Source: Rubrivivax albus (GTDB taxonomy: Bacteria; Pseudomonadota; Gammaproteobacteria; Burkholderiales; Burkholderiaceae_C). Taken from it: 64,000 bases of DNA. Positions 1 to 16,217 of the stretch are shown here, piece by piece. Made by a program: the position numbers and the translations under genes. Numbering within the stretch: position 1 is the stretch's first letter; each line of letters begins with the position of its first letter. The stretch is taken from the NCBI RefSeq assembly GCF_004016515.1, contig NZ_SACT01000001.1, positions 124,001 to 188,000 on the forward strand, given 5' to 3'. Below the pieces are notes generated by a model. It did not search any database, had not been told where the DNA came from, and was given only the letters and a program-made list of their open reading frames with translations.

Positions 1-333
1 CTGCTCGCTTGCATACTGCACGTGGAGCATGCGGCGTGGCGTGCACAACAGCCCAGCAGCGGGCCGCACCACCTGGGTCAGACGCGCGACCCGCTGCTGG
101 CCGACGCGCCCGTGTTCTGGACCCTGGGCAACACCCCGTTCGAACGCGAGCTGGCCTGGCGCCAGCGGCTGGAGCAGGGGCCGGACCCGGCCACGGGCGC
201 CCTGCTGGCACGGGCCGTGCATGGTGCCTGGGCCATCGGCTCGCCGGCGTTCACCGCCGAGCTCGAAGCCGCGACGGGCCGCCCGGCGCAGCCGCGCCGA
301 CCTGGACGGCCTCGCAGGGTGGTTTCGGACTGA
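1..333 (+). pseudogene. C-terminal part of a REP-associated tyrosine transposase (Y1/IS200-like), 5' end outside window or lost
   Basis: The frame is open from base 1 and ends at TGA 331-333. The residues H-H-L-G-Q, D-P-L-L, F-W-x-L-G-N-T-P-F and a basic tail P-G-R-P-R-R match the C-terminal segment of REP-associated tyrosine transposases (RAYTs), which act on short palindromic repeats. The catalytic HUH and Tyr motifs lie upstream and are not visible, so it is unknown whether the gene is whole. The first ~20 residues (A-W-R-A-Q-Q-P-S-S) look slightly scrambled against the usual W-R-W-S-S, which hints at decay. Short imperfect repeats follow its stop codon. Family assignment rests on remembered C-terminal motifs only. 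Confidence 0.55.
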
Positions 334-397
334 CTGTGTCCCCAATTAAGTCCAGAGGAGATGGATGATCTGGCATATCGACTCTGACCCCAATTGA
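332..397. repeat. Pair of imperfect 18-bp direct repeats next to the transposase tail
   Basis: The units at 332-349 and 380-397 share GACT, TG, CCCCAATT and a final A, matching at 15 of 18 positions. The first unit overlaps the transposase stop codon. Such short repeats beside a RAYT gene could be end sequences it recognises or relics of a terminal repeat. No clear hairpin is formed by either unit alone. Confidence 0.4.
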
Positions 398-403
398 TTT
401 CAA

Positions 404-432
404 TTGCCGCTTTTGCTGCACTGCGATAGATT
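404..432 (+). promoter_or_regulatory. Possible sigma-70 promoter for gltBD
   Basis: TTGCCG at 404-409 and TAGATT at 427-432 are separated by 17 bases, ahead of the gltB start at 465. Both boxes are only partial matches to the consensus, so this is a weak call based on spacing and position in a locally AT-richer stretch. Confidence 0.25.
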
Positions 433-464
433 CGCCGTCCCTGCACCCTGCCCCGGAGACCGCC

Positions 465-5189
<4,725 letters not shown>

Positions 5190-5200
5190 GGAGCAACACG

Positions 5201-6688
<1,488 letters not shown>

Positions 6689-6713
6689 GCGCCGCGCGTT
6701 CGCACCAAAGACA

Positions 6714-6735
6714 ACGGCCCGCAGCAGCGGGCCGT
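6714..6735. terminator. Stem-loop between convergent gltD and prsT
   Basis: A perfect 9-bp G+C-rich stem (ACGGCCCGC, positions 6714-6722, pairs with 6727-6735) encloses the loop AGCA. It lies 25 bases after the gltD stop and 20 bases after the prsT stop on the other strand. The T-tract is weak on both sides, but the position suggests a bidirectional terminator. Confidence 0.65.
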
Positions 6736-6755
6736 CGTGCTTTCGGCGCCAGGGC

Positions 6756-9527
6756 TCAGAGCGTCTTCAGCAGCGCCGTGACCTCACCTTGGCGCGGGAA
6801 CTTGTCGCCCAGCTTGGCCAGCGTTTCCAGCTCGGTCTTCGCCGCCGACTTGTCGCCGGCATCGATGAGCAGCTTGGCGAGGTTGAAGCGCAGGGAGGGA
6901 TTCTTCTCCTCCAGCCGCACGGCCTGGCGCATGATGTCCACGGCCTTGTCCTTCTGCCCTTCCGAGGCCAGTGCCAGCGCCAGCGTGTCCATGATCACGG
7001 GCCGGTCGGGCAGCAGGGCCACGGCCTTCTCGGCCATCGCCACTGCACCGGGCTTCTTCGTGGAAGCCATCAGCCAGGCGACGTTGTTCAGGGCGAGCGC
7101 GTTCTCAGGTTGGATGCGCAGCACGTCGCGGTAGTGACCCTCGGCGGCTGTCAGGTCCTTGCGTGCCAGGGCCAGATCGCCCAGGAAGAAGCGGAACGCC
7201 GCATCGTCAGGATGTCGACGCTGCCAATCGGCGGCGTGCCTGGCGGCTTCGGCGTCCTGCTTGTCGGCGGCGAGCGCAACGTGCAGGCGTGTGGCCAGCT
7301 CGCTGGAGTCGGGCGCCGACTTCAGGCCATCACGGTAGATCGCTATGGCCTGCGGCCACTGGCGTTGTGAGGCGGCGATGCCACCTTCGAGCAGGTAGCC
7401 AACGTCCTGCTGGGGCCGTTGCTTTCGCACCTGGCGCGCCACGGCTACGGCGTCCGCGGTCTTGTCGGAGGCGAGGTAGGCATCGACCAGCGAGCGTTGC
7501 GCCTGCAGGTTGTCGGCGTCGACGCCCAACGCCCGGCGCAGCGCCTGGATCGCTGCCTCCTGGTTCTTCGCGGCCCATTGCACATCGGCCACGCGCAGGT
7601 GCGGTGCCACGGAAGTAGGCACCATCTGCGCCAGCTTGCCGAACGACGCCAGAGCCTGGTTCGTGTCCCCGGAAGCGGCCTGGGCACGACCGAGTGCGTC
7701 CAGTAGGCCCGGGTTGTCAGGCAGAGCTGCGACAGCCTGCTGCGCTGTGCTCAACGCACCCTTCACGTCCTGCGTGTTCAACTGGTAGTTGATCAACGCC
7801 AGCCTGGGCATGGGTTCGGTGGGCGCCTGCTGGATGGCGCGTGTGAAGATGCCCAGTACCTCGTCGCGGGCCGCGCCGGTCCGCACCTTCAGCGCCGCAC
7901 TGGTGATCAGGGCCTGTGTGTTTGTCGGCGCGACCTTCAGAAAGTCGTCGAGGATTTTCTGCGCTTCGTCCAGGCGCTTGTCCAGGAACGCCAGTTGCAC
8001 CAGCGAAGCGGCAGCCGGGAAAAACGTGGGCTGGATCTCCAGGGCACGACGGAAGGCTTTCTCCGCGCCTGCCTTGTCACCCTGCTGGATCAGCAACCTG
8101 GCCCGAAGATTGGCGGCAATCGGCTTGTCCGGCTGTTTCCGTTCCAGTGCGTCAATCGCCGCCATGGCGCCCTTGAAGTCCTTCTTCCGTACCAGGGTCG
8201 CGATCAGCGGCAGGTCAGCCACCGTGGTGTCTGCACTGGCTGCCAGACTGCGCAGTTCACCCAGCCCCGCGTTGTCGTCACCGCGCATCACGCGGCTGAG
8301 CGCCAGCGCGGTGCGGTTGCGCACATCGTCCGGGTTGATCTTCGTGGCCGCGGCAAATGCCTTTTCCGCCTCGGCCAACTCCCCCGCCTGCAGGTGCGCC
8401 TGCGCCTTGAGGTTGTAGATGGCGGCGGAAACGTTGGGCTTCTCGGTCAGCGGCTGCAATGTGGACAGGGCCTTCGAAGGCTCCGACCGCTGCAGGTAGG
8501 TGCCGGCAAGCATGCGTCGGGCCATGTCCAGGTTCGGGTTCAGTTGAACCGCCTTGGCGAGATGGGTCTCTGCCTGGATCCAGGACTTGCGCTCGAACTC
8601 GATCGCGCCGACCAGTTGCAGGATGCGGGCGTTGTCGGCCGCCACGCGCAGCAACTGATCACCGATCTCCTTGGCCTTGTCGAGTTCACCGTTGAGCAGG
8701 GCCACGCTGGCGGCGAAGAAAAGCGTCTGCGGGTGCTTTGGCAGGATCTTCTGCAGACCCTCCAACTGCGCCTTGGCGCCATCGGCGTCGGCCTTGGCGA
8801 GCAGCACTGTCAGCGCACCAGCATGCGACACCACGTGAGTAGGCCGGACCGCAATGGCCTGGCGGTAGGCCGCCAGCGCGCCATCCAGGTCGCGCTTGCC
8901 GTACATCATCAGGTCGCCCTTGATCTGCCAGCCTTCCGCGTCCTGCGGCGTGCGCTCAAGTTGCTTGTCGAGCGCGGCCAGCGCGCCATCGACGTCGCCG
9001 GTATCGGCCTGCAGCCGGGCCTCGAAGATCTTGGCCGGACCGTACTCCGGCATTGCCTTGAGCGCTGCATCGATGGCTCGGCGTGCCGGTTCGCGCCGCC
9101 CTAGCCCGCCATTGGCGCGTGCGAGCGTGACCTTCAGGTCGGCCTCGGCCAGCGGCTGGCTGAGCACGGTGGTGCCGAATTGCTCCAGCAGGCGCTGGAA
9201 GTCGCCCTGCAGGTACAAGGCGCGCGCCAGGGGTGGCACCACGTCGTTTTCATCATGCCGGAGGTCCAGTGCCTTGCGCAATTCCAGCGCCGCACCGGCA
9301 ACGTCACCGCTGGCTAGCAGCGACTCGCCCAATAGGAAGCGCGCCTCGGCCAAGTCAGGCGCTTCCTGGATCGCCGTCTTCAACTCGATGATCGCTGCCT
9401 TGTGGTCGCCTTTCTCGGCAAACCCCTTTGCAGACGCGACCAGTTCTGCTGGATCCTTGCCACCACAGGCAACCATCAGCAGAGACGCCAGAAGCGTCGG
9501 TGCCAGCAGGCGGTGCATGCGTTTCAT
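6756..9527 (-). CDS. prsT: PEP-CTERM/XrtA system TPR-repeat lipoprotein PrsT
   Basis: The 923-residue protein starts with a lipoprotein signal (L-L-M-V-A-C-G-G, lipidated Cys21) and is otherwise a long solenoid of tetratricopeptide repeats such as [15 protein letters not shown]. This matches the PrsT family found beside prsK and prsR in exosortase A loci; length is typical. It is probably anchored in the outer membrane facing the periplasm and may scaffold export or sorting proteins, but its exact role is not established. It follows prsR by 49 bases and is likely the last gene of prsK-prsR-prsT. Confidence 0.9.
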   Translation of the reverse strand: MKRMHRLLAPTLLASLLMVACGGKDPAELVASAKGFAEKGDHKAAIIELKTAIQEAPDLAEARFLLGESLLASGDVAGAALELRKALDLRHDENDVVPPLARALYLQGDFQRLLEQFGTTVLSQPLAEADLKVTLARANGGLGRREPARRAIDAALKAMPEYGPAKIFEARLQADTGDVDGALAALDKQLERTPQDAEGWQIKGDLMMYGKRDLDGALAAYRQAIAVRPTHVVSHAGALTVLLAKADADGAKAQLEGLQKILPKHPQTLFFAASVALLNGELDKAKEIGDQLLRVAADNARILQLVGAIEFERKSWIQAETHLAKAVQLNPNLDMARRMLAGTYLQRSEPSKALSTLQPLTEKPNVSAAIYNLKAQAHLQAGELAEAEKAFAAATKINPDDVRNRTALALSRVMRGDDNAGLGELRSLAASADTTVADLPLIATLVRKKDFKGAMAAIDALERKQPDKPIAANLRARLLIQQGDKAGAEKAFRRALEIQPTFFPAAASLVQLAFLDKRLDEAQKILDDFLKVAPTNTQALITSAALKVRTGAARDEVLGIFTRAIQQAPTEPMPRLALINYQLNTQDVKGALSTAQQAVAALPDNPGLLDALGRAQAASGDTNQALASFGKLAQMVPTSVAPHLRVADVQWAAKNQEAAIQALRRALGVDADNLQAQRSLVDAYLASDKTADAVAVARQVRKQRPQQDVGYLLEGGIAASQRQWPQAIAIYRDGLKSAPDSSELATRLHVALAADKQDAEAARHAADWQRRHPDDAAFRFFLGDLALARKDLTAAEGHYRDVLRIQPENALALNNVAWLMASTKKPGAVAMAEKAVALLPDRPVIMDTLALALASEGQKDKAVDIMRQAVRLEEKNPSLRFNLAKLLIDAGDKSAAKTELETLAKLGDKFPRQGEVTALLKTL

Positions 9528-9540
9528 CGTCGAACTCCCC

Positions 9541-9564
9541 TGTGTTCGTGTCTGTGTTCGTGTG
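9541..9564. repeat. Two tandem 12-bp units in the prsR-prsT gap
   Basis: TGTGTTCGTGTC at 9541-9552 is followed directly by TGTGTTCGTGTG at 9553-9564. They lie between the prsR stop and the prsT start. No function can be assigned; they may simply be slippage. Confidence 0.4.
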
Positions 9565-9576
9565 TACGGTACGGCG

Positions 9577-10950
9577 TCACTTGATCGCCAGCCGGTGCAT
9601 CAGGTCATACAGCGTCGGCCGGCTGACGCCCAGCATCTCCGCCGCACGCAGCACGTTGCCGTTGGACCGCGCCAGCGCCGTGACCACGGCATCCCGTTCG
9701 GCCTGCTCGCGGATGCGACGCAGGTCCAGGTCGGCGTGTTCCGCCGGTGATTCTGGCGCGGGCGCATCGGGCACGGGCAGGTTCAGGTCCTGTGCCGTTA
9801 CCCGCGCCCCGTCGGCCATGATCGAAGCGCGCTTGACCACGTTGATCAGCTCACGCACGTTGCCCGGCCAGGCGTGCGCCTCGATGGCGCGCACGGCGTC
9901 TTCGCTGAAACTCAGGCTGCCGCGGCGCTGTTCCTGCGCAAACCTGCGCAGGAAGGCGTGCGCCAGCAGCACCGCATCTCCCGTGCGCTGGCGCAGCGGC
10001 GGGATGTCGACCACGATCTCGGCCAGCCGGTAGAACAGGTCTTCCCGGAAGCGGCCGTCGGCGATCTGCGCCTTCAGGTTCTGGTGCGTGGCGCAGACCA
10101 CGCGCACGTCGACCGGGATCTCCTGCCGTCCGCCGACGCGTTCGATGGTGCGTTCCTGCAGAAAGCGCAGCAGCTTGGCCTGCAGCGACATCGGCAGGTC
10201 GCCGATCTCGTCGAGCATCAGCGTGCCACCATGGGCCGTCTCGATCTTGCCCAGGGTGGTCTTCGTGGCACCGGTGAAGGCCCCCTTCTCGTGGCCGAAG
10301 AGCTCGGTCTCGAGCAGGTTCTCCGGGATCGCGGCACAGTTGATGGCCACGAACTTGCCGCTGCGCTTGGAGGCCTGGTGCAGCCCCTGGGCCAGCACCT
10401 CCTTGCCGGTGCCGCTTTCGCCCAGCAGCATCACCGTCGCGTCGCTGCCGGCCACACGCTCGATCAGGCGGCAGAGCTTCTGCATGTCCGCATCGCGCGT
10501 CATCAGCCCGCCCAGCGCGTCGGGGTGCTGCAGCGCCTGCAGGCGGCGGTTCTCGGCCTGCAGTTCCCACAGCCGGTAGGCGCGGTCGATGGTCAGGCCC
10601 AGCAGTTCCGGCTCGAAGGGCTTGGCGAAGAAGTCGTAGGCGCCCAGCGCCACCGCGCGCAGGGCGTTGGCCTGGTCGTTCTGGCCGGTGAGCACGATGA
10701 CCTTGGCATGCGGGTCGGCCTCGAGCAGCTGCTCCAGCAGGCGGAACCCTTCGGAGGTGGCGTCCGGGTCGGGCGGCAGGCCCAGGTCCATGGTGATCAC
10801 GGCCGGCTGGTGGCGCCGTTGCGCCGCCAGTGCGCTGGCGCGGTCGTTCGCGGTCACGCACTCGAAGCGGTCCAGCGACCACTTGATCTGCTTCTGCAGC
10901 GCCAGATCGTCCTCGACGATCATCAGCGGGGGGAGCTTGTCGGCACTCAT
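9577..10950 (-). CDS. prsR: Sigma-54-dependent response regulator PrsR
   Basis: PrsR is an NtrC-type activator that receives phosphate from PrsK. The receiver domain (1-120) has the acidic pair E13/D14-D15, phospho-acceptor D55 and Lys110. The AAA+ domain has Walker A G-E-S-G-T-G-K-E (177-184) and the sigma-54 contact loop G-A-F-T-G-A (223-228). A Fis-type helix-turn-helix ends the protein ([15 protein letters not shown]). Its gene starts 10 bases after the prsK stop. In related floc-forming bacteria PrsK/PrsR with RpoN are reported to control pepA-like genes; the sigma-54 promoter at 22471 fits that. Confidence 0.94.
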   Translation of the reverse strand: MSADKLPPLMIVEDDLALQKQIKWSLDRFECVTANDRASALAAQRRHQPAVITMDLGLPPDPDATSEGFRLLEQLLEADPHAKVIVLTGQNDQANALRAVALGAYDFFAKPFEPELLGLTIDRAYRLWELQAENRRLQALQHPDALGGLMTRDADMQKLCRLIERVAGSDATVMLLGESGTGKEVLAQGLHQASKRSGKFVAINCAAIPENLLETELFGHEKGAFTGATKTTLGKIETAHGGTLMLDEIGDLPMSLQAKLLRFLQERTIERVGGRQEIPVDVRVVCATHQNLKAQIADGRFREDLFYRLAEIVVDIPPLRQRTGDAVLLAHAFLRRFAQEQRRGSLSFSEDAVRAIEAHAWPGNVRELINVVKRASIMADGARVTAQDLNLPVPDAPAPESPAEHADLDLRRIREQAERDAVVTALARSNGNVLRAAEMLGVSRPTLYDLMHRLAIK

Positions 10951-10960
10951 GCGGTCGGCT

Positions 10961-13099
10961 TCACGCGGGGGCGGTCATCTGCAGGTCGGAACCCGTGGTG
11001 GTCTGCAGCAGCGGCAGCACCAGGGTGAACACCGTGCCGCGGCCCGGCTCACTGTCGACCAGGATCTGGCCGCCGAGTTCACGCACGTACTGGAAACTCT
11101 CGAAGGATCCGATGCCCATGCCGCCCGACACCCCGGCGCTCGTTGCCGTCTTGGTGCTGGCGAAGGGCTTGAACAGGCGGTTCTCGATGAAATCGCGCGT
11201 CATGCCCAGGCCGGTGTCACCCACGACCACGTGCACCTGACCGCTCACGCGTGCCACCGACAGCCAGACCCGCCCGCTGTCGGGCGTCGCATCGAATGCG
11301 TTCTGCACCACGTGGCCGAGCACGCGTTCGATGCGCGCGGCATCACCACGGGTGTTGACGGGCTCCACGCGTTCGAGTTCCAGCGTCCGCCCGCGCTGCG
11401 CGGCGGCATCCACCAAGCGCTTCGCGATGGGTGCCAGTTCCACGCCTGCGGTACCCCCAGGCGCGGCCTGGCCTGCCCGCAACTGCAGCATCAGCTGGCG
11501 CATCTTGTCGAGCGAACTCTCCACCGTGGCGAGCATGTCCTGTTGGAACTCGGGATTGTCGTGCAGCCGTTTCGCGTTCTTCATCATCAGCGACAACTGC
11601 GTCACGATGTTCTTCAGATCGTGCACGACGAAGGCCGACATGCGATTGAAGGCCTCGAACTTGCGCGCCTCCAGCAGCGCCTCGGCCGCGTGCAGCTGGG
11701 CCAGGAAGGCGGCGGCCTGGCGGCTGGCGGTCTTGAGCAGGTCGCGCACCTCCCAGTCGAGCGCGGCGCCGGCATGCGGTGGCGCGATCAGCGCAAAGCC
11801 CGTCATTTCCTCGCCCACCATCAGTGGTACGGCGGCCCACACCGCCCCTCCGGGCGGCAGCCACGCCGGCAGCGTCATGCCGGGGTAGCGCTGCGGGTGT
11901 TGGCGCGCCTCGTCCAGGTCGACGATCCATCCTTCTGCCGCCATGAAGCGCACGAAGGCCGAGTCGGCCGCTTCCTGGTCGGCCGGCACCACGCGGTGCG
12001 TGCGCGCCGTCTCCACGAACCGGCTACCGTCGGCACTGCGCATCCACAGGCTGCCGCCGGGGCTCTCCACCATGTCGGCCAGGCCCCGGATCACCAACGC
12101 GCCCATCTCCTGCGGCGACACGGCGGCCGACAGGGTGTTCGTGAAGCGCAGCCATTCCTCGCGGTAGTCGAAGCGGTAGGCGAAGAAGTTCTTGTTGATG
12201 AAGACCCGCACCTTGGCACGGGCGGTCTGCGACATCAGCAGCACCGCCAGCACCAGCAGCGCGCCAAAGAGCACCGCCAGTTGCAGCGCTCGGCCCCAGC
12301 TGCCGCCGAAGAAGCGCACGTAGTAGCCGATGCCGGAGACGAACAGCAGGTAGGCCCCCCCGAGCAGCAGCGTGGCGGAGTAGAAGGCCAGCCGGTGCGA
12401 CACCTGCAGCCGCGCCTGCCAGTCGGACATGCGGCGTGCCGCCAGGAACAGCAGCGGCACCGCCAGCACGTGGATGCCGGCGCGGATGCTGAAGGCATCG
12501 AGGTCGAAGCTGCCGAACAGCACGGCCTGTGAATGGATGTAGACGTCGTAGGCGAAGACCAGGGCCAGGCCCAGGCACAGCGGCTTGGCGCCCCAGCGGC
12601 CGTCCCGCGCCAGGTTGCGGTAGAGCTGTTCCACCAGCAGCAGGCCCAGCACGGGCAGGGCCAGCCAGGCGAACAGGCCGGCACGCGCCACGCGCTCGTC
12701 GTCGATCAGGCGAGGCAGGACAAGCGCCGCGGCCGCCAGGCCGCAGGCTGCCCAGGCCACGCTGGGCAGTCGGCGCACCTCGCCGCCCGGGCTCTCGTGC
12801 AGCCCGGGTTTCAGCAGCGCCAGCAGAAAGCCGAACCAGGCGGCGTAGCGCAGCAGGTCCGCCGCGGCGGCGGAGACCTCGCCGACCGCGCCGGGGGCCC
12901 ACACCGCGGCCGTGCCGGCCACACCCCAGACGGCGCTGAAACCCACCGCGGCCAGGAACCAGCTGGCAGGCGCGCCCGCCTGTGGTCGCAGGTAGCCGCT
13001 GAGCATCAGGCGGACCGCCAGCGCGCCATAGGCCAGCGCGGCGGCACCGAAGCCCAGCAATGCGAGTTGAAAGCCGTCGGCGTCGCTCATGCCGTGCAT
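10961..13099 (-). CDS. prsK: PEP-CTERM/XrtA system sensor histidine kinase PrsK
   Basis: This is a membrane sensor kinase of 712 residues. The first ~300 residues form many hydrophobic segments (about eight), followed by a GAF-like region (~330-470). The phospho-acceptor is His493 in F-V-V-H-D-L-K-N. The ATP-binding part has N-A-F-D-A-T, G-D-T-G-L-G-M and G-G-M-G-I-G-S-F. The membrane part resembles the N-terminal domain typical of PrsK. A second ATG three codons in is also possible. It is the first gene of the prsKRT set; its signal is unknown. Confidence 0.92.
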   Translation of the reverse strand: MHGMSDADGFQLALLGFGAAALAYGALAVRLMLSGYLRPQAGAPASWFLAAVGFSAVWGVAGTAAVWAPGAVGEVSAAAADLLRYAAWFGFLLALLKPGLHESPGGEVRRLPSVAWAACGLAAAALVLPRLIDDERVARAGLFAWLALPVLGLLLVEQLYRNLARDGRWGAKPLCLGLALVFAYDVYIHSQAVLFGSFDLDAFSIRAGIHVLAVPLLFLAARRMSDWQARLQVSHRLAFYSATLLLGGAYLLFVSGIGYYVRFFGGSWGRALQLAVLFGALLVLAVLLMSQTARAKVRVFINKNFFAYRFDYREEWLRFTNTLSAAVSPQEMGALVIRGLADMVESPGGSLWMRSADGSRFVETARTHRVVPADQEAADSAFVRFMAAEGWIVDLDEARQHPQRYPGMTLPAWLPPGGAVWAAVPLMVGEEMTGFALIAPPHAGAALDWEVRDLLKTASRQAAAFLAQLHAAEALLEARKFEAFNRMSAFVVHDLKNIVTQLSLMMKNAKRLHDNPEFQQDMLATVESSLDKMRQLMLQLRAGQAAPGGTAGVELAPIAKRLVDAAAQRGRTLELERVEPVNTRGDAARIERVLGHVVQNAFDATPDSGRVWLSVARVSGQVHVVVGDTGLGMTRDFIENRLFKPFASTKTATSAGVSGGMGIGSFESFQYVRELGGQILVDSEPGRGTVFTLVLPLLQTTTGSDLQMTAPA

Positions 13100-13175
13100 C
13101 AGACCACAGGCGGCCGCGGCGCAGCCATCCCAGGGAACACCAGCAGGGGAATCCGAGGCAGCCTGGCCGGCGCGT

Positions 13176-14555
13176 TCAGCGCGCGCCCTTGCCGGTCAGC
13201 ACCACGGCCACCGTCTCGAACAGGATCATCAGGTCAAGGAACAGCGAGTGGTTCTTGACGTAGTACAGGTCGTACTGCAGCTTCTCGATCGAGTCCTCGA
13301 CCGTGGCACCGTATTGATAGCGCACCTGCGCCCAGCCGGTCACGCCCGGCTTCACCGAGTGGCGCACCGCGAAGAACGGGATCTGCTGCGTCAGCTGTTC
13401 CACGAAGTAGGCGCGCTCCGGCCGCGGGCCGACCATGCTCATCTCGCCCTTGAGTACGTTGAACAGCTGCGGCAGTTCGTCGATGCGCGTCTTGCGGATG
13501 AAGTTGCCCACGCGTGTGACGCGGTCGTCGTGCACCGTGGCCCAGCGCGGTTTGCCGTCCTTCTCCGCATCGGTGCGCATGCTGCGGAACTTCGTCACCA
13601 TGAACGGCCTGCCGTCCTGGCCCAGGCGCTCCTGGCGGTAGAAGACCGGGCCGCGGCTGTCCAGCTTGATGACGACGGCCGCCACCAGCATGATCGGCGC
13701 GGACAGCACGATCAGCAGCAGCGCCGTCAGGATGTCGAACACGCGCTTGACGGCGCTGCGGCCAAAGCCCTGGTCGAAACCGTCGCCGAAGATCATCCAG
13801 CCGGCGTTGGCGAACCCCAGGCGGATCTGGCCCAGCGTCTTTTCGAAGTGCGTGTTGATGTCGTGCACCTTCACGCCCACCAGCTTGCAGTCCAGCAGTT
13901 CGCGCAGCGGCATCGCGCCGGACCGGCGCTCGGTGAGCGCCACCACGATCTCGTCGGCGCCCAGCTCTTCGGCAGTGGCGCTGAGCGAGCGCTCCGCCGA
14001 CAGCACCATGTTGCGGTCGACAGCGCACTCGCTCTCGTTCGGGCTGGGGTAGTAGCCCACCACCAGCGCATGCGGGTCGGACTCGCGCAGCGTGTTCGTC
14101 ACCAGCTGCGCCGCCGGCCCGCAGCCCAGCACCAGGATGCGCGTGCGCGTGTGGCTGCTGGACCACGCGGTGGCGTACACACGGCGGAGCGTGACGATGC
14201 CCACACCGACCATCGCAGCCACCCGCACGGCGTTACGCTGCTCGAAGTCCACCGGCAGCAGGCCGAACAGCAGCCATGTCAACGGCAGCGCCAGCAGCAG
14301 GGCCAGTGCGGCACGTGCCACCACCTGCGGCATCGTGAAGTTGGGGGCCTTCTGGTACAGGCCCGACGCGCCGTTGATCAGGAACATGCCGGCGGCCAGC
14401 GACACCAACTGCGGGCCAGCCACCGGCAGCACGGATTCCAGGCTGCCGGTCTGCGTGAAGAACACCACCAGCATCGCGACGAGGATGAAGCCCAGGTCCG
14501 AGAGCACGCGTAGCAGGGTCTGGCGGTGAAGGTAGTGATTGAAGATTCTGATCAT
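13176..14555 (-). CDS. PEP-CTERM-associated undecaprenyl-phosphate sugar phosphotransferase (EpsB/WbaP-type)
   Basis: This enzyme transfers a sugar 1-phosphate to undecaprenyl phosphate, the first membrane step of exopolysaccharide synthesis. The start chosen (M-I-R-I-F-N-H-Y) gives 459 residues. Hydrophobic segments fill the first ~130 residues, then a Rossmann-like region ([10 protein letters not shown]), then the bacterial sugar transferase domain. That domain has [37 protein letters not shown] and V-G-P-R-P-E. It matches the sugar transferase that neighbours prsK in XrtA loci. An IS256 element now lies 221 bases upstream. Confidence 0.92.
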   Translation of the reverse strand: MIRIFNHYLHRQTLLRVLSDLGFILVAMLVVFFTQTGSLESVLPVAGPQLVSLAAGMFLINGASGLYQKAPNFTMPQVVARAALALLLALPLTWLLFGLLPVDFEQRNAVRVAAMVGVGIVTLRRVYATAWSSSHTRTRILVLGCGPAAQLVTNTLRESDPHALVVGYYPSPNESECAVDRNMVLSAERSLSATAEELGADEIVVALTERRSGAMPLRELLDCKLVGVKVHDINTHFEKTLGQIRLGFANAGWMIFGDGFDQGFGRSAVKRVFDILTALLLIVLSAPIMLVAAVVIKLDSRGPVFYRQERLGQDGRPFMVTKFRSMRTDAEKDGKPRWATVHDDRVTRVGNFIRKTRIDELPQLFNVLKGEMSMVGPRPERAYFVEQLTQQIPFFAVRHSVKPGVTGWAQVRYQYGATVEDSIEKLQYDLYYVKNHSLFLDLMILFETVAVVLTGKGAR

Positions 14556-14768
14556 GGTTGTCGTCCGGTGCAGTTGCCGGCGCTCTTTTGCCCGCGATCT
14601 GGGGCGGAATGTAAGAACGGTCGACAGGGGTGCACATCCCCGGAGCGAGGGGGCGCGGTGCGATTCGACGAGTTTCAACGCTCAACGTGACAGCGAGCGT
14701 GATCTAGTCCGCACTCCGGCATGCCGGCCGCAAACCCGACGTTGAGCGCGGGATTCCTGCACGACCTG

Positions 14769-14776
14769 GGCGTGGC
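14769..14776. repeat. Left 8-bp target-site duplication of the IS256 element
   Basis: GGCGTGGC at 14769-14776 is repeated exactly at 16181-16188, each copy 5 bases outside the well-conserved inverted repeat core. Eight-base duplications are normal for the IS256 family. Confidence 0.75.
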
Positions 14777-14781
14777 GGTCG

Positions 14782-14806
14782 TGTCCCAGCGCATGGTGTA
14801 AGTCCA
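14782..14806. repeat. Left terminal inverted repeat of the IS256 element
   Basis: This 25-base end starts TGTCCCAG and finishes TGGTGTAAGTCCA. It matches the reverse complement of 16151-16175 at 21 of 25 positions; the four differences are contiguous (positions 9-12). Confidence 0.8.
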
Positions 14807-14836
14807 CAGCCCGGAGAGAGCTGAGATGCGCGGTAC

Positions 14837-16033
14837 TCAGCGGGCTACTGCCGACAGCCGAGTGGGAACAGTATCGCTGAGGGTCTGCAGGCCCTCAAGC
14901 TGCATGTAGCGCCGGTTCAGGCTCCACTCATCGTTCTGCTCGAGCATCATGGCGCCGACCAGACGGACGATCGACGCGTCGTTGGGGAAGATGCCCACGA
15001 CGTTGGTGCGGCGCTTGATCTCTGCGTTCAGTCTCTCCAGCGGGTTCGTGGAGTAGATCTGCGACCAGTGCGCCCTTGGGAAGGTCATGAACGCGAGCAC
15101 GTCGTTCTCGGCCTCGTCCATCAAGGCGCCGAGCTTGGGGAACTTGCCTCGAAGCTGATCGGCCACGCTGCGCCACTGCGCCCGGGCGTTGTCGGCCGAG
15201 TCCTGCACGAAGACGGTGCCGATGGCCGCACTGACCATGCGCCGCTGGGTCTTGCCGGCGTGCGCCAGGGCATTGCGCATGAAGTGCACCCGGCAGCGCT
15301 GCCAGGTCGCCTTGAGGACCTTGCTGGCCGCGGCCTTGATGCCCTCGTGGCTGTCGCTGATCACGAGCTTGACGCCCCGCAGGCCGCGGCGGTTCAGGCT
15401 GCGCAGGAACTCGGTCCAGAACGGCTCGGCCTCGCTGGCGCCGACCTTCAGGCCCAGCACCTCGCGCTGGCCATCGGTGTTGACGCCCACAGCGACTATC
15501 ACCGCCACACTCACGATGCGCCCGGCCTCGCGCGTCTTCACGTAGGTCGCGTCGATCCACAGGTAGGGCCAGTCGCCCTCGATCTGCCGGTTGAGGAACG
15601 CGCCGACCTGCTCGTCGAGTTCGCCGCACAGCCGGCTGACCTGGCTCTTGGAGACGCCGCTCATGCCCAGGGCCTTGACCAGGTCGTCCACCGAGCGGGT
15701 CGAGATCCCGTGGACGTAGGCCTCCTGGATGACGGCTGTCAGCGCCTTCTCGGCCGTGCGCCGCGGCTCCAGGAACTCGGGGAAGTAGCTGCCCTGGCGC
15801 AGCTTGGGGATGCGCAGCTCGACGCTGCCGGCGCGCGTCTCCCAGGTGCGGTCGCGGTAGCCGTTGCGGCTGTTGACGCGCTCCGGGCTCTTCTCGTCGT
15901 AGCCGGCGCCGCAGCGCCCTTCGACGTCAAGCTCCATCAGGCGCTGGGCCATGAACTGCACCATCTGGCGCAGCACGTCGATGTCGGCTCCCTTCTCGGC
16001 GAGTTCGGTCAATGCCATAGTGGCGGTGGTCAT
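14837..16033 (-). CDS. IS256-family transposase
   Basis: The 398-residue mutator-type DDE transposase is the usual family length. The catalytic acids are D161 (L-W-I-D-A-T-Y), D227 (V-I-S-D-S-H-E-G) and a Glu in [13 protein letters not shown] (332 or 337). The region [10 protein letters not shown] is the family signature block. An AGGAG ribosome site precedes the ATG. No frameshift is present, so the protein should be functional. Confidence 0.96.
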   Translation of the reverse strand: MTTATMALTELAEKGADIDVLRQMVQFMAQRLMELDVEGRCGAGYDEKSPERVNSRNGYRDRTWETRAGSVELRIPKLRQGSYFPEFLEPRRTAEKALTAVIQEAYVHGISTRSVDDLVKALGMSGVSKSQVSRLCGELDEQVGAFLNRQIEGDWPYLWIDATYVKTREAGRIVSVAVIVAVGVNTDGQREVLGLKVGASEAEPFWTEFLRSLNRRGLRGVKLVISDSHEGIKAAASKVLKATWQRCRVHFMRNALAHAGKTQRRMVSAAIGTVFVQDSADNARAQWRSVADQLRGKFPKLGALMDEAENDVLAFMTFPRAHWSQIYSTNPLERLNAEIKRRTNVVGIFPNDASIVRLVGAMMLEQNDEWSLNRRYMQLEGLQTLSDTVPTRLSAVAR

Positions 16034-16150
16034 CGTGGAGATCTCCTAGGAACAGGTTGGTGGGTCGCACCTCAACCTTATCCGGGACCACGATGGCCAC
16101 CCCTTGCGGGATGGCCGCCACAGCTTCGCGGCAAGCCGCTACGCAGTGGT

Positions 16151-16175
16151 TGGACTTACACCACTTCCTGGGACA
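16151..16175. repeat. Right terminal inverted repeat of the IS256 element
   Basis: Starts TGGACTTACACCA and ends CTGGGACA; pairs with the left end at 14782-14806 (21 of 25 bases). Confidence 0.8.
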
Positions 16176-16180
16176 TCAAC

Positions 16181-16188
16181 GGCGTGGC
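16181..16188. repeat. Right 8-bp target-site duplication of the IS256 element
   Basis: Exact copy of GGCGTGGC at 14769-14776. Joining the flanks at this repeat rebuilds an intergenic region of about 250 bases with no obvious gene. Confidence 0.75.
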
Positions 16189-16217
16189 CCGATCGCCGGC
16201 CCGAGACCGATGCCGGT

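Larger units (their letters stand above)
14777..16180 (-). mobile_element. Complete IS256-family insertion sequence
   Basis: The element is about 1404 bp: one transposase gene, inverted repeats near both ends and flanking 8-bp direct repeats GGCGTGGC. Its boundaries are inferred from those repeats. It sits in the minus-strand intergenic region, 28 bases past the stop of the RND gene and 221 bases upstream of the sugar transferase start. It therefore breaks what was otherwise a ~250-base gap. The intact frame, inverted repeats and perfect duplication indicate a recent and possibly active copy. Confidence 0.85.

Noticed and set aside
14556..14776. Gene fragment between the sugar transferase and the IS256 element
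   Set aside because: A short open frame begins at 14720 (M-P-A-A-N-P-T) but joins nothing sensible after removal of the IS. The region is best seen as promoter space.
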